Part shown: positions 12,000 to 24,707 of the stretch, in pieces
Layout of the letters: each line of letters begins with the position of its first letter
Numbering within the stretch: the stretch's first letter is position 1
DNA from: Phialocephala subalpina
Taxonomy: Eukaryota; Ascomycota; Leotiomycetes; Helotiales; Mollisiaceae
Assembly: GCA_900073065.1 (NCBI GenBank)
Contig: FJOG01000006.1
Location: 335,167-399,166 of the forward strand
DNA length: 64,000 nt
Direction of reading: 5' to 3'
Made by a program: the position numbers and the translations under genes
The notes under the pieces: model-generated
The model's database searches: none
What the model was told of the DNA's origin: nothing
The model's input: the letters and a program-made list of their open reading frames with translations, nothing else

Positions 12000-13652
12000 C
12001 GCGAATACCTCGTAGTATCGCCCTACTATAGGTTTATAATTAGGTATAAAGAGAGCGTCGTCCGGTATAAGTAGCTATTGTATATAACAGCCAATGCCGT
12101 TACGTTATCTCCATCCAATCCGTCGGTGATCCTAGTACACGACTTCGTATATCTAACCGTACTCTGGTCCTCCCGTGTCCGGTTGAGGCTCAACGTACCG
12201 AGCTCCCCCGTCCAAGTTCTGCCATTCGCGAGTGCAGGCTACGAGGCTATCTTCCCGTTGACAAACATGCCATTTTTGCCCTACTCGTAGGTAGTGTTCT
12301 GGCCAAAGGTTTAGTGCTACAGGAGACCCTGGTAGTCCCCAGTCGTCGTACCTGGGTAGTTCTTCGTCCTCTAACTCGGAACTTTCCACAAATAATTAGT
12401 GGCGGTTGACTAAAGTCCTAATTCTGTCGAATTGCCTTACTAAGTCGTTCACGTCATCGTTTATTCTATCGATTCTTTGCTATTAGTTGTCCCTTGGGAG
12501 CCTTTCCCTTGCCGCTCGTCTAGCGAAGTTTGCTACTTGCTCCTCTTAGAACCTTCGGAAGTCTTCTTCGGGGATTGGTCGAAACGTTCCTAGATCGTCT
12601 TCCAATTTTGGCTAAGTGGCCTGTGAATCGTTCTATTACTCGTCTATCTTTTCTCCGTTGTACAATACTCTCCTCGTAATCGCATACACTTAGTGTAGTT
12701 CGTTGTACTCTCCGCGTCTAATCGCATTGATTTATTTCTTCGAGCGTCCGTTCCACGGTTTAAGTTTTCCGTGTAAGCTAGCCATGTGTCTCGGAAAGCC
12801 ACATTCGAAGTACAGCTTCTTTTCGCGACGTCGATTCATTTCGTCCTTAGAAAGTTGTTTTTTCTTTCCTTTGAAAATAGTATCGACCTCTATTAGTGAG
12901 TTGTAGTAATTATAAGAGCCTAAGCTCTTTTTATTCTTACTACTTCCTCCTTTGAACTTGCTGGAGTAGTACCCTCTCTTCTTAAGCGCTCGTTCGTACA
13001 GTTTATTGTCGAAGTGGATAGCGTCGTCTATTATAGCTTATATCGAGTCGTGCTTATCGCGGCGCATCAATTCGTCTTTCACCGCGTTTTTCAGCCCTTT
13101 GTAGAATTGAACTATAAAAGCGTTCTCCCCTTAGCCCGTGATTTTACTCATATACTATTGAAATTCCGCTGCGTAAGCTGATACTGCTCCGATTTGGCGC
13201 AAGTTGGACAATTTGCGTTCTGCGACTTTCTCTTTATTTACATTCTTAAACACTTTAGTGATTTTCTCTTTGAATCCTTTAAACGTGCCGAAGATCTCCT
13301 TAGTCAAAGGGTCCTATTTCGTTGTTTGCCTTTCGTAGTCGAAGTAGTCCTATTGACTCGTCTCAATCCAATCGAAGGCTGCCCCAGTTAAATATCCTGT
13401 GCATTAGAGGACTTATTCGTCCTCCGTTCGGAACATATTCTCGTTGAATTTAATGTAGAGTGCACATTGCATTAAATATACCCGAAGTTTGCTTTTAGTG
13501 CTATCGAAAGTATCGAGTTCGCGACTTTTGATTTTCTTCGATACTTCCACGACAAATTCTAGTGGGGTGGGCTTCGGAGTGTTCCTAGATAATAACGAAA
13601 CGGTAAATATAGTAGAATACTTAGCTAATATCACAAGAAATGGTGCTCAAAG
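12000..13652 (-). pseudogene. Gypsy Gag remnant and primer-binding region
   Basis: Between the 5' LTR (13653-13990) and the protease. The best block is 13634-13413 on the minus strand, with TPLEFVVEVSKKIKSRELDT, FDSTKSKLRVYL and FNENMF, matching the start of the fungal retrotransposon Gag core (usual FDG.R.KL..FL.Q...Y...N...F). The rest is interrupted by many stops. The primer-binding site should lie at about 13640-13652 but I cannot match it to a tRNA. Confidence 0.6.
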
Positions 13653-13990
13653 TGTAACGGTTGGTTCGACTAGTTAATTGTAAGGTTGGTTGTATGTGAT
13701 AAGGACTAGGTAATTCCAAGGAAGAGTAACGTTCAAGCCTAGTTACTAAGTATGGTGTTAAAATATTGTATTTGAGTTGAGCACGAAGCTCCTATCTAAG
13801 GGAATCCCATCTACTTATATAGAATCTTCCTACTCTTGGATCCCAGTGGATCTCTGGAGTCCCTTGGAGTCCCTTGAGACTCTAGCGGCTCCATCACGTG
13901 ACTCCAAGTCCCGTGTTTCCCATGATCCTAGGGTCTACTGTAAGCGAGCTTACTGAGCCTATGGTCCACTAGATCATGTGAGTCGTAACA
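13653..13990 (-). repeat. 5' LTR of the Gypsy element
   Basis: 338 bp, colinear with 7489-7826 and followed by target-site copy aaagt. It contains the promoter for minus-strand transcription. Confidence 0.92.
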
Positions 13991-13995
13991 AAAGT

Positions 13996-16900
13996 ATCGT
14001 TTGAGATTATAGACGTTCTTTGGCGCTAAAGGGAGTTTGGTTTTATATAAACGCCGATGTATCTAATTAATTATTAGTACAATAATAATATGGAAAGTTG
14101 ACGCGTATTAAAGTCGTTAGATAAAGTGGAAACGTTTTATTTACTTGCGGACGCGTTTCCTTGTTTGTATATACTCTTATAGAAAATTTATTGAGATTAA
14201 ATGGATTAATTTCTTCGGGTAAGTAAGTGCGGCAAATGATACTATAAACTGAGTTGTATCACGAGATTCCGATGTTTCCGTAGAGATTAAGTCGTTCGAT
14301 AGACCGTTATTAGGGTCGATAGTAAGATCATTTGGAGTATGTGTACATTCGGTAAAATTATCTTGTGATAGTTAGTCTAGCCCAGAGACAAGTAATGGTT
14401 GTGATGTTGAGACGTCGGGAACATTGGTTGCAACCGGAAATTGCGTAGGCTTTGGTGTAAACTTTGGCGTAGGCTCTGGGGTTTTGAGCTGTTGAGGTTA
14501 TTGTATTTTAGAGGTGTCTTTAATAACGATAGTATTACCGGGAGTATTAATCGAGCGTTCGTATTTTGCTCCTACTTTAAGAAGCTTTAGGATAAAGTCG
14601 TCGTAATTGACCTCGGGAATGTTTATTAGCTTTATAATCTCGATTAATTGTAGAGTCTCGATTTCCGTGAGAGTAATCTCGTTTTTTGGGTCGTAGAAAA
14701 AAGACTTATCGAACGTAACGTCGCGCGTAGCAATTACTCGTCGTAGGAATAGAATTTATATAAGGAAAATATTCGTTCTTTTGTAGCTAATTAATTAGCT
14801 AATTTAATTACGTGCTTTTAATTTGTCGAGTTTTGGGATGTTTTTCTTTAGTGGAAACGCTTTATAACCGTAGGCACGTAAATAAGTAATAATTAGCTTT
14901 AGGTTTTTAATTTTTAAGTATTATTAAAGGAAATCGAGTAGTGTTTTTTAGTCTAATTATCGCGTAAGTAATCTGTTTAAAAGGTAATTAATTAATATCG
15001 TAATATACGAGTGTAAATGAGTAGGTAATTTGGCGCTAATCTTTATAACTTTTAACCAGCTAATAATTACTCCTTTAATACATTCCGCAAAACCGTTTTG
15101 GTTATAAGTATTAAGTGTTATTTCTTGTATTTTAATCCTTTTTTCATTTTAAATTAGTATAATCTATTACTCTTTAAATCCAGTTTATTTGTTTATTTTT
15201 ATAATTATAACCGTAAATCTTTATTTTCTTTTAATATATTTAATTAGTCGTTTGAAAGTAATAACGATAGTAGATTATTTGAGGTCTAATAGCGCAAAAA
15301 TAAAGTGCATATAGTAAAAATTATAATACGTGTATATTATTTTACTTTTATCATTAAATCTTTTTATTATATAAATTTAATTTACGCAAAGAATATAAAA
15401 TAATTAGTTACTATAAGTATAAAGGCATTTAGAGATAATTTCTTTAGCGTTTCTAAGTTTGCAAGTCTCGTAAATATAACTTCGATCGTATTTCGTAATA
15501 ACTTTGGCTCCGTGGGTACTCGTTTCGAGGTGATTAATTACTTCGTAATAAAGGTATCCGAGATGTTTATATTAATCCTTAGTAATGCCTATAGCCTGAT
15601 TTAGGGGTTTGTGAGAATTCTGAGTAGCGTTAACAATTTGTTCGTGATTTAGAGGGTTATACTCGAGTATATATTACTTATAACGAAAAGGAGTATAATA
15701 GATTATACATTTATTCTCTTTAAGAACTAAATGCTTAATATCCTAATGGGTTTTTTGGCGCATTAAATACTATAGGGAGATAATATTAATCTAGAAACTA
15801 GGATAATACGCCATATTCTTGAACGTAATAAGCTTGCTACGAGGGAAACTAAAGTATTTTGTGATAATAATAATAATATCGTATTTTAAAATAGTTATTT
15901 TTTTATTGCCGGTATAAACTACTTTATTAATCCCGGCGGGCCGGAAGACGTTAAATCGTTTATAGTTATTGCAAATATAAATCGTCGATTTAAAGTCTAA
16001 GATAAAATTGTTTTTAAGTTTATAGTCGCGTTGTGTAATTAGGAATGCCGCATAGAGAGAGTATTGGAGTGCCGCATTAATTGGAATTGTAATGTTTTCG
16101 AGTTTGTTAGGAGTGGCAGAAAGCGACGTGGTGATTGGCTCGCTTAGCTTATTAGCGTCGAATCTGGCAGAAAACCGTGTATTTATTAGCTTGGCAATAA
16201 GTTTCTCCGTCCCGAGAAAATCGTTAATGTTTATACTCGAGGTGCTAGTATTATAAATAGTATAACCTCTCCTCGGATTTGCGTCGATTAAAAGTAGTAG
16301 TTTGCTCCCATTTGTTCTAGAGCTATTATTAGCGTTACTATTACTGTTTGCCGTTTTGTTATTCCGTTTGCGAAGAAATTTAATTTTCTTAGTAATCCTC
16401 CGATTGTTCTCGCATATTTCCTCGATTAGCCTTTACTTCTCCGAATTTGGCTTCTACTTCCGAGGTTACTTCGCGTCGACAATATATAGGCAGTTTTCGT
16501 ACCGGTAGAGGTTTCCGCAAATACAAGGACTTATAAGTCTCCTTAAGGCGTCTCGATCGTTAAGCGTTACTAGTTAAGGAGAATTATCTTAGTCTTAAAT
16601 TGCGGTAAACGCATTGTGTTTTCTGCGTGCTAGTTTTACGTTATAGTGTCTCTAATTATGATATTTGCGAAGGAGCGTTTTGAAATTAGTAGAAAGTAAT
16701 CCGTTTTTATTTAATAATTTGGAAAGCTTAAAACTAGTAAAGTCGAGTGTAATATCTCGAATTAAATTTAAGAATTTATAGTGAAGTCGATTACCGGTTA
16801 TATTAAAGTGCTTGATTTTCTTCTTTTTGTCGTGGATAATATGCTATTGCCTAAGGGTTATATCCATATTTATTGAGTTTTTAGTAGTTATAACCAATTG

Positions 16901-17611
16901 ATTCCATGAGGTAGTAATTTGTTATTCCCGTGTTTATTTCGTAAGAGCAAATTCTTATTATAAGTTGAGTATTATCTCATGTAGGTCTTTATAGTTTTCG
17001 CAGTATATTTAGTTGTTTTTGTTTATAGTATTATAAATGTGCTTTCGCATGCCGCTAAGAGCCAACCGTTAGTTATCTTAGAGTTTCTTCCGGTACTTAT
17101 AATCACCTATTTTTTAACGCAAGGCTTTTCTCTCGTTTTCGTTAAAATCTAAGTATTTGATAAGTCGTGTAATTGTTACTATATTACTAATTGTTGGGAC
17201 TAGGATTAAGACATAAAATTCCGAGGGTTTTGGCTTAGTTGGCTCGTTATAATCTAAGATCGGAACTTCCTTTGTAGATACTTTAGGGTTTATGTATTTC
17301 TAGATGTCTTCCTTTATAATAGTGGCCTTAGTGGATTCCAGGAAATCGTCCTAGTTTGTCTCATCGACTAAGATGATCACGTTTCTCTGGATATTGGCTA
17401 TAGTGAGGAGGGTGTTTTCTTATAACGAAGTATAGTAGGGTTACGCTAATAAAGTTGGTGATAGCGGTCGAGGCGTCTCAGCAATAAGTAAAATTGTCTA
17501 TACGTTTTCGAGGGAGATTTGAGTGGAAATACCGTAGGAGGGGTAGCGCAGTGGGTCTCAGATCAAGTGATTAATGAGTGGAAACCCAGAATGAGTGATG
17601 GTGCTGATAAT
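13996..17611 (-). pseudogene. Copia 5' half (gag, protease, integrase), heavily decayed
   Basis: AT-rich, stop-filled sequence between the nested Gypsy element and the Copia 5' LTR. By position it should hold gag, protease, integrase and the start of RT. The longest ORFs are under 70 codons and I could not identify motifs with confidence, so this call rests on position between the element's LTRs and on base composition. Confidence 0.55.
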
Positions 17612-17840
17612 TATCAGTTGCGGCAATGGTCAGGGTAAAATGTATGGTATTAATATCAAATTTGTTTGTCTAGCTAAGTGGAAATGTCTACTTGATATAG
17701 TGCTCTCGTTGGAACATCGGCTTTAGGCCAAACCGCCTAGTGAGATGATGTATAACTGATGATGCGGCTTCATGTTAATATGCTACAATTTCCCCATCGT
17801 ATTGAGACCATCGTCACAGATTACGAGTCCTCAATTGACA
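17612..17840 (-). repeat. 5' LTR of the Copia element
   Basis: 229 bp, colinear with 5331-5559. It is less AT-rich than its partner and ends in the target-site copy tactg. Confidence 0.85.
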
Positions 17841-17845
17841 TACTG

Positions 17846-18377
17846 TTCGACGATGATGGTCATAATCATGCGGAGTATGGTTGCGGCGGTCCTTCTCGAA
17901 TCTCTAGAAGTTGAAAATTTGGAAGGGGCTTTCCCGAGACTGGTTTGGGGGAGTATGAGGTCTTGTTTTTGTTGCATGTCGTAGAAATTTGAGTTTTTTG
18001 CAGGTATCAACGAGCAGCTAGCAAATCTATTCCTCCTTCGAACCTTTAGCTACATCGCAAGGCCACGCAAGGCGATCTGCTGATGGCTCTGAACTTCTGG
18101 GGCTTCACGAGATGGCTGGTAAAGAGTGAGTTTTGAAAGTGTAAAGGGATGCGATTCATCGGTCATTATCGTCGTCTATATACATAACTTCGTTGGTATC
18201 CATCTCCATCATTAATCTCATATTCCGTGGCCCTCATAGATCTCAATCATTATCATAGTCCCATAATCTCATCGATATCCATATGCCATGTCCCATACCC
18301 CACTCCAGTCCGTCTTCCAACCCAAGAAACCCTTTTAAGGACAGTAAAAGAAAGTGTGAAAAAGTGAATGCCTACCG
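17846..18377. other. Intergenic, Copia insertion site to receptor gene 3' end
   Basis: About 530 bp with no supported gene. It lies downstream of the minus-strand receptor gene and probably contains its 3' UTR. Confidence 0.4.
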
Positions 18378-20273
18378 TCAGCAACTAATGTCCCCAACTA
18401 CCTCCCCTCGAATCGTACGCTCACTTTCCGAACTCTCTCGCCCCTCATCCTTCGTCAAGCCCTCATCTTCGCTACTCGTGAAATCTAAAAGATCGACGGT
18501 GAACATCCCGACCACGCTTGGGCGACTCCAACTCTCATCCCTCTCTTGGTTTCCTTTGGTCAACGCTCTCTTGGGCCACTTCAGTGTCGGCGTATCTGGC
18601 CAGTTCCGCTCTGTCCATTGTATCGAACTCTCTACCTCAACCTCCGTCTGGACCATCTCCTTCGCTTTCCACTTTCCCTTCCCAATCGAGGACATGCGTT
18701 GCGGTATTTGTATCTCAACCGGCTCAGTCTCAATCTCTTTCTCCTTCCCTTTCAACGACATTCCCGAAGGAGGCTGTACCTGCACAACCTCGTCCACATA
18801 TTTCGCTTCAGCTCGTGACTTGGTACGCCTCATAGCCAGAGGAAAGTCAGGCAAAGCAGGAAGATCCTTCATAGTCTGCACCTCGAAAGTCTTCTGTACG
18901 TATATCTCGCTTTTCGAACTCGCGATCGAGCCTGACCTTGTCGGCTTAGTCAAACCACTTGGAGCTGGCGACATCATCGCGTTAAAAGACAGGATTTTCG
19001 CAGGGGGTGGCAAGAAGCGTGATATGAAGCTGTTGCTGGTCTGTGTTGTCGTTGAGGTGATTGGTTTCTCGGTAGGGCTGGAGGAGCGGGAGGAGAGGGG
19101 GAAGAGTTTAGGGATGAAGCGTTTTGCGAGGGGGCGGAGGGAGGAGAGGGCAGCGCAGACGATTCCGGTGTCGACCTCTACTACAGACCAATTCAGGGAA
19201 CTGACTGTTTGGTCTGGGGGGAGTCAATGTCAGAACTTATTTGATAGAGAGGGGTCAGGCGCTGGTACTTACAAGTCACGTCGAAACCACTGCTGAGGTG
19301 GTTCAAATGAGTCAGTCGGAGGATGCTGGCAACGCATGCACTGGGGAAGGAGTTAGGAGACCGGCGGCTAATGAGAGAACATTTCAGCTTTTGACTTACA
19401 ACGACCCTAGCACAAAGAGACATATCAAGACTGTTCGTTGAGGTTTTGGCACTGAAAAGTTAGCCGGCGCTTAAGGCCAATATTGGGTTGTTGGATAAAG
19501 TAAAATGGCAAGTGAGTGAAGATGATGTGCTGATAAATCTGGGGTTATGTGAGAATGGCCGACTTACTGTCAAGTGCCCACAATGTTGGGACAGGTAAAA
19601 CGACAAGCAACAAGTCCGTGAGAATATTGAAGGCGGAAGACGCATAAAAGAAGTTGACAATCAGGAAACATCGGCCTTTGATATTATAATCCCAAGCAGC
19701 CTGGACAGGAACACACGTGAAGATGATCGCAAAGATGGACGCGATCCAAAAACACAACACCACAATCGCAGTGCCATAGACAACGTTCCGCAGCCAACCA
19801 GCAGAGAAGATTCGGGTATAAGTTGCCATGATTGAGAACTTAGTGAAGGTAATGGCGATAGAGTATGCAAGATAGGCGCCATATAATGATTTCGTGATCT
19901 TTCCAGTGTCGCTTGGAATGTCGGCCAAATTCGAAGATAGATTCCAGATATGTTTTCCCAAACCGAAGAACTCTCCGACTAGACATGCTATCGATAGAAA
20001 AATTGCGAAGACGAGAGCGATTATCATCAGAACTTTTGGGGTATCAGCATTTCCAAGCATATGACTGAAATGAACAAGGGATTACTAACTGTCATCCAAA
20101 CCAGCAGATCGAAGCATTCGAAATCGTACCCAGAATCTCAGTCCCGCAGTGACTAAAATCAGAGTCAGAAAGACACTGTTGATGGTGATTATTGAGTTCT
20201 GGACAGAACTGCTGTCCACCTTCTCATGGAGTAGGTAAGGTACCAGCTCTGGTGGTATCGGAGACCCTGGCAT
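18378..20273 (-). CDS. Rhodopsin-domain (PTH11-like, no CFEM) seven-TM membrane protein
   Basis: Model complement(join(18378..19213,19273..19340,19400..19451,19568..20032,20090..20273)), 534 aa. All four introns (57, 116, 59, 59 nt) have GTAAGT or GTTAGT donors and preserve phase. The N-terminal 350 residues match the fungal rhodopsin/SAT4 family: GLRFWVRFRMLRSAGLDD, then LMIIALVFAIFLSIACL, GLGKHIWNL, the conserved CVPVQAAWD after TM4, LPVPTLWAL, ACVASILRL and the family-typical NWSVVEVDTGIVCAALSSLRP closing the last helix. The remaining 200 residues form a charged, Ser/Pro-rich cytosolic tail. Members act as candidate G-protein-coupled surface sensors; no CFEM domain precedes TM1. The ATG at 20273 is the first in frame. 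The Copia element lies about 540 bp beyond the stop. Confidence 0.9.
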
Positions 20274-23200
20274 GATGGATAATATTGAGCGAAGTGCTCG
20301 AAGAGCTCTCAGAGATCAACTGAGCCTTTCACTATCTTCCACTTCGAGGTGGAAGGTGAGGCTCTCAGGATAATGATATTTCCTGGCCGGGTGGTCGGTG
20401 CTGGTACCGCCCGACTCGATGCTCATCCTGAAACATATAGAAATGAAAGACAGTGGCTGGTCCTGGACTAAACGTAGGGCCGGCTGCAGGCGGACCAACT
20501 GAACGTCTGTGGCATGAACTAGATGCTACCCGTCATTCGAATCGTCGCTGTGAAACTCGACGAACGTGATAGTCCACCGGAAAAGAGTCTAACAGGAGCG
20601 TAGTGTGCTGTAACAGGTAGCCGGTAATGCATCGCTAGCGGTCGATCCGGCACAGGAAGTATTTCAAACCGCATTGACGGGATAGGCATCCACGTGAAAA
20701 GCAAGGAGGAAGAGTCTGATACCTGGTACAGATTTTAGTTCGACTTGCTTGGAACATTGGTATGTGAGTGGGATACGAATTTAGCTTCTAATCGAACACA
20801 CACAGCCTGGGAGCAATTCCGAGTTGACAGCAGGGTTCTTTCCGGTGCAGGTGCCTTTTGTGTTCTACTCTCGGGACAAACTAGAGGCATACATGGACGA
20901 GATTCCTTCCCATTCCAGGTCTCTGTCTGCTGAACCGGACCTGGAAGCCGCATTGAGAAGAGCCTCTTGTTCCTACGAGGCTGTGTCTGAGTACCCTATC
21001 CTCCTCGATAAACATGGCGTCGGGCTCTGAACTCTCTTTCTTGACATTGGCATGTCCTACTGCGAACGGCGACAACATGCGTCAATAGTAGATGGCCGCT
21101 TGCTCACTATATCGTAAGCCACTTTTCCCAAGTGGTTGTACTTGAGAGTCTTAGCAGACCAAGAGGTTGTGGATGTCCGAGAGAACGCCCTAAGAATGCA
21201 ACGCTCGGTCCCCTGATCAGCACGCACAGACAATACTTCAGGCCGGAAAACACCTAAAGAGACAGCAACGTCGAAAATTATCAGATTTCTCTAGACGAAC
21301 TACCGCGGTTCATGATACGCAATGGTAGCTTGTGCCTTGCAGCTGCATACCAAAATCTGCGCAAGGCTGGTCGAGGGCTGGTCGAGGGCTGGTCGAGGGC
21401 TGATCCTCAATTGCGGTGAAAGATGTTCCCAAATCTGCAATCCTAGCAGCAGATCCATCGCGCAGAATGATGTTCGCAGGGATCGAGTAGGCATTGAACG
21501 GGATGTTGGATCTCACGTGCCTACCCAAAAGATTATTTTCAAGGATATAACGACATGCCAAGTTGATACAGGATGAAAGAATCGGCACGCTGGACGAATT
21601 CCAAGGGCTTCTAGGACGAACTTTACTGAAGGTTTCATACAACCGTTGTGTAAAGTCCGCTGTCAAACACCTGACGGTCTGAAACCCCGTCGCTGAATGA
21701 GCCAATCATAGCCTGCCATCTCGCCAAATGTTATCCCTTCAGGCATAACGTCCACCTAGGACAACTGGAAATTTAGTGATGAACGAAACTTACCGAATCA
21801 CTTGCAGGTGGCGCATCCAACGTGGCTAGCAGGTAGCTTATCCAGCGGTACTTCCACTGGACATCAGCCGCGGTCATGTTGCCCTTTCGAGGCTGAAACA
21901 TGGCTGCAAAGTCCATCACCCGCGCTGATCTTCAACAAGGTTTGAATCCAACGCAGCGGAGGAGTGGCATCGATTCTCGAGTTGAGAACTACAGTGACCC
22001 CCCTGGCTCCTTTGTTAGTTTGCCACATGTGTTGCATCCAGTCAGATTTTCGAGACGTACTATTCTGATTCAATGATTGCCCCAAAAATCCCTAGCGATT
22101 TGCAAGAACTAACAAATGAGCCAGGGGGAGCGCTGTACTGCCCTTCTCCCTCCTGCCGGGATTCAGAGTACAGTACCTGTACCTGATCTCATGGCCCGAT
22201 AACCCAATGATGTTTTCCTGCACTCTTGCCTGTGTCGGAAAATCTCTTTCTCTGACAAATCAAACTGAATTACAGACTCCGTTCACTACAGCATTTCCTC
22301 TTCTCTTGACGATGCGGACAAAGACAAGGTTTCTGGTATGGCAAATGTCAGCATGGCTTCATGGATCACGGAAGATTTGCCCTTTTGCGGCTGAGCAGCC
22401 ATGCCGTTGACCCGATGAAGGATAGGCTGATGCAAATCCACCAAAGTTTTGGAGGCATATACATGACGCAGCTGTTTATGCCGAAAGCTAGACACAACTA
22501 TGGCGAAAATTCGGAGTTTTTCCCGGACAACGACATTGGGTCTCAATGATTTCATCTCGATCGAGAAGGCTATCCGTCGCCAATCGAACCCTTCGAATAT
22601 ACCGTTACTCGATTTTCATCCTGATTATCGAAGCTACGGAGGCGCCTTTTATTCACGTTCCATGTATATATATTTGTCCCTGCGCTGCGAAGAATGGCAA
22701 TGAACCTGCAGCTGCGGAAAGTCAAATTCGAGAATCCTTCTCCATCGAACACTTCTATTGAAATCGCAATCTGACCATTTGACACGACGTCCTTACAGGC
22801 TGGCGGACACTCCTAATGCATGCAGCAGCATGTTCACCCCTTACAGTGTGCGGGACGGGAGAATCCTTACGCAGGAGATGCCGCTAACAGATCTCTTGAT
22901 GAACAGGTGGGGGAATATGTCCGAAAAAAAAGAAAGAAAAAAAACCCCCTCCCCTATCTGCACATCAAGGACCGTGGGCTAGCGGTCATCACGGCTTCTT
23001 AGCAGGAGCTTCGTCGCCAGTTCACGAAATTTGATTGGACACGGAGCCTGGGTAGGATGGCGTCCAGACTCAATGGGCTGCAGCCGTGAGAATATGGGGA
23101 GGAAAAGGGACCTGCATGAACGGTTTAGTGTGTTTGCTGTCGTAGAGAAGCCGGAGAGACACCCTCCGCTTGCTCAAGTATGCCGACTTTTTCTACCAAC

Positions 23201-24707
23201 CCTGCGGCAATAACGTCGTCGAAGCTTCAATTACGGACAACATCGACAATCAACCTCCTCACAACTGCCGCAAGTCCAAACAAATTTCTTTGGATATGCC
23301 ATAGCTTCCTGCCATCTCGACTTCGGTATCAGCAGACTTCGGTATGAGCACGTTTACGCGGTATCCTCGGGCTTCGGTCTGAAGCTGAGTATAAATTCTC
23401 CGAGACACACATCGGCTCCCCGATTCCGGGTCCGATTCCGGGTTGGAAAGAGGCGCAGGACTTGTAGGCACTCGCTGTGCTATGGCCTCGCCCACTCGCA
23501 AGGAGTACCCCTTTGTCACTCCGATGTACCCATATCCTAAAAGATTCGACTGAGCTGAATCGTGCGGATTCTCCAGGTCTTCCACTGGTGCACTAATCCA
23601 TGATCAGATATCCCCTCCCACACACGATTTTGAGCTTATTACATGTGGATGTACAAGACGACAGCCATGTTTGGACTGCTAAAGTCTAATTTCCTTTCAT
23701 CTTCCTATACATCATATCAACCCCAAGCAATCATGGATTTCTCGCAATATGAAATACCGACTTGGCGCACAAACCGTATCGGTAAGGTTAGTCTTAGTCC
23801 ACTCGAAAACTTTATCGTCGGGGAAGATATGAAGTGAAAGGAACGCCAATGAATGGGTGATTGGACGCAGCCATCGGTGTTGTGGTACGTAGGATGTGAG
23901 GACTCGTGATGCTCGTGTTCGTAATTCCAAGCAGGATTAGATGTACCGCTCAGCCAGGTAGACTATTCATCTCATTAGTCCAGGCTCCTTGACTTCGGTC
24001 CTTTGACTCCTTTCATTTGTTCACCGTGTTTGCCATCGGCCTCTTCTTGATTTTGCATCCTCTCGTTCCCACACACTTCCAGGATATCTTGATTGCAAGC
24101 GGTGAAGTTACAGTTGCACTGTTGTCTGGGCTGAGCCGTCCTCGAAGGCTGAGGTTCTGGGTACTCTCACCTGGTGTGTCGATGATAGAGTCCCAAGGGC
24201 TGCTGAAAGCTGTGAAGCCGTGAATATATAACGCAAGTATGAAGATTGAGAGAAAAGAGAAGGCAAGACGCGAAAGACACGCGAAAGGTATTCTTGGTGG
24301 GTCTGGTCATGTGCCAGCTCCTGCACCAAGCCACCACCTTAAACCTTATCCAGACCTTTTCCTTTCCTCTCATCAACCCGATACATCCTTCAGTCGTTTC
24401 TCTTCGAAAGCAGTCAACACTTGCCATCGTGATGATGATTCCTGTTTCATCCAGAGTTCTCGAAACTTGAATGCCAGAAATAGCTGCTGTGCCGCAATCG
24501 CGCTAGACATGCTACTAATCATCAAAATTGTAATCAATGCGGCGAAAAGTTTCCTCGTATCCCCTATCGTAGAATTCTTTTGCGACAACTCACAATCGTT
24601 TACTTCCTGTCATCTCTTTGTTCCTCTTGTTTTCCCACATCCACTCGTTCGTTCAAGCACACTCACTCTACAGAAAAGGGAAAACAAACTTCGAAAACGC
24701 GTCCGCA
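20274..24707. other. Long gene-poor stretch with possible decayed fragments
   Basis: 4.4 kb without a supportable gene. On the minus strand, 21705-21310 has an uninterrupted 131-codon frame including SIPANIILRDGSAARIADLG, which faintly recalls the kinase catalytic and DFG region, but no other kinase motif is present. An 11-bp unit (ggctggtcgag) repeats 3.4 times at 21365-21402 inside it. 23585-23259 (minus) is another open frame without a recognisable domain. The stretch ends with the promoter of the GPI-protein gene. Confidence 0.4.
21365..21402. repeat. 11-bp tandem repeat, 3.4 copies
   Basis: Unit ggctggtcgag repeated exactly three times plus ggctg. Because 11 is not a multiple of 3, copy-number change would shift the overlapping minus-strand frame. 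Confidence 0.8.

Larger units (their letters stand above)
7489..13990 (-). mobile_element. Full-length Ty3/Gypsy chromovirus inserted in the Copia element
   Basis: Two 338-bp LTRs (7489-7826 and 13653-13990) with TGTAAC...GTAACA ends and a perfect 5-bp target duplication aaagt at 7484-7488 and 13991-13995. Total 6,502 bp. A purine tract (complement of ctatccctcttct, 7827-7839) adjoins the left LTR, so coding runs right to left: Gag, protease, RT, integrase, chromodomain. Remnants of all are visible but each contains stops. The two LTRs are colinear without gaps, and about 21 differences by eye are all transitions, a RIP-like pattern. Confidence 0.93.
5331..17840 (-). mobile_element. Degenerate Ty1/Copia-type LTR retrotransposon, split by a nested Gypsy insertion
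   Basis: Bounded by two 229-bp direct repeats (5331-5559 and 17612-17840) with target-site copies tattg (5326-5330) and tactg (17841-17845). The LTR ends read TATCAGTTG...CAATTGACA, matching TGTCA.../...TGACA termini after one G to A change. A purine tract (TTAGGGGGTG on the minus strand) lies beside the left LTR, so the element is transcribed right to left. Removing the nested element and one target-site copy leaves about 6.0 kb, a normal Copia size. The coding part has many stops, AT enrichment and transition-type LTR differences, so it is not autonomous. Confidence 0.85.

Noticed and set aside
18283..19296. 337-codon plus-strand ORF
   Set aside because: It lies opposite the last exons of the rhodopsin-domain gene, whose minus-strand protein matches the family; the plus frame has no domain.
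20066..20089. 25-nt intron ending in TTTCAG in the receptor gene
   Set aside because: Too short for a spliceosomal intron; the acceptor at 20033-20034 gives 57 nt, a GCTGAT branch and the expected family sequence.
21310..21705. Kinase-like fragment (IPANIILRDGSAARIADLG)
   Set aside because: Only one weak motif; no glycine loop, catalytic HRD or other kinase blocks, so kept only as a note in the gap entry.
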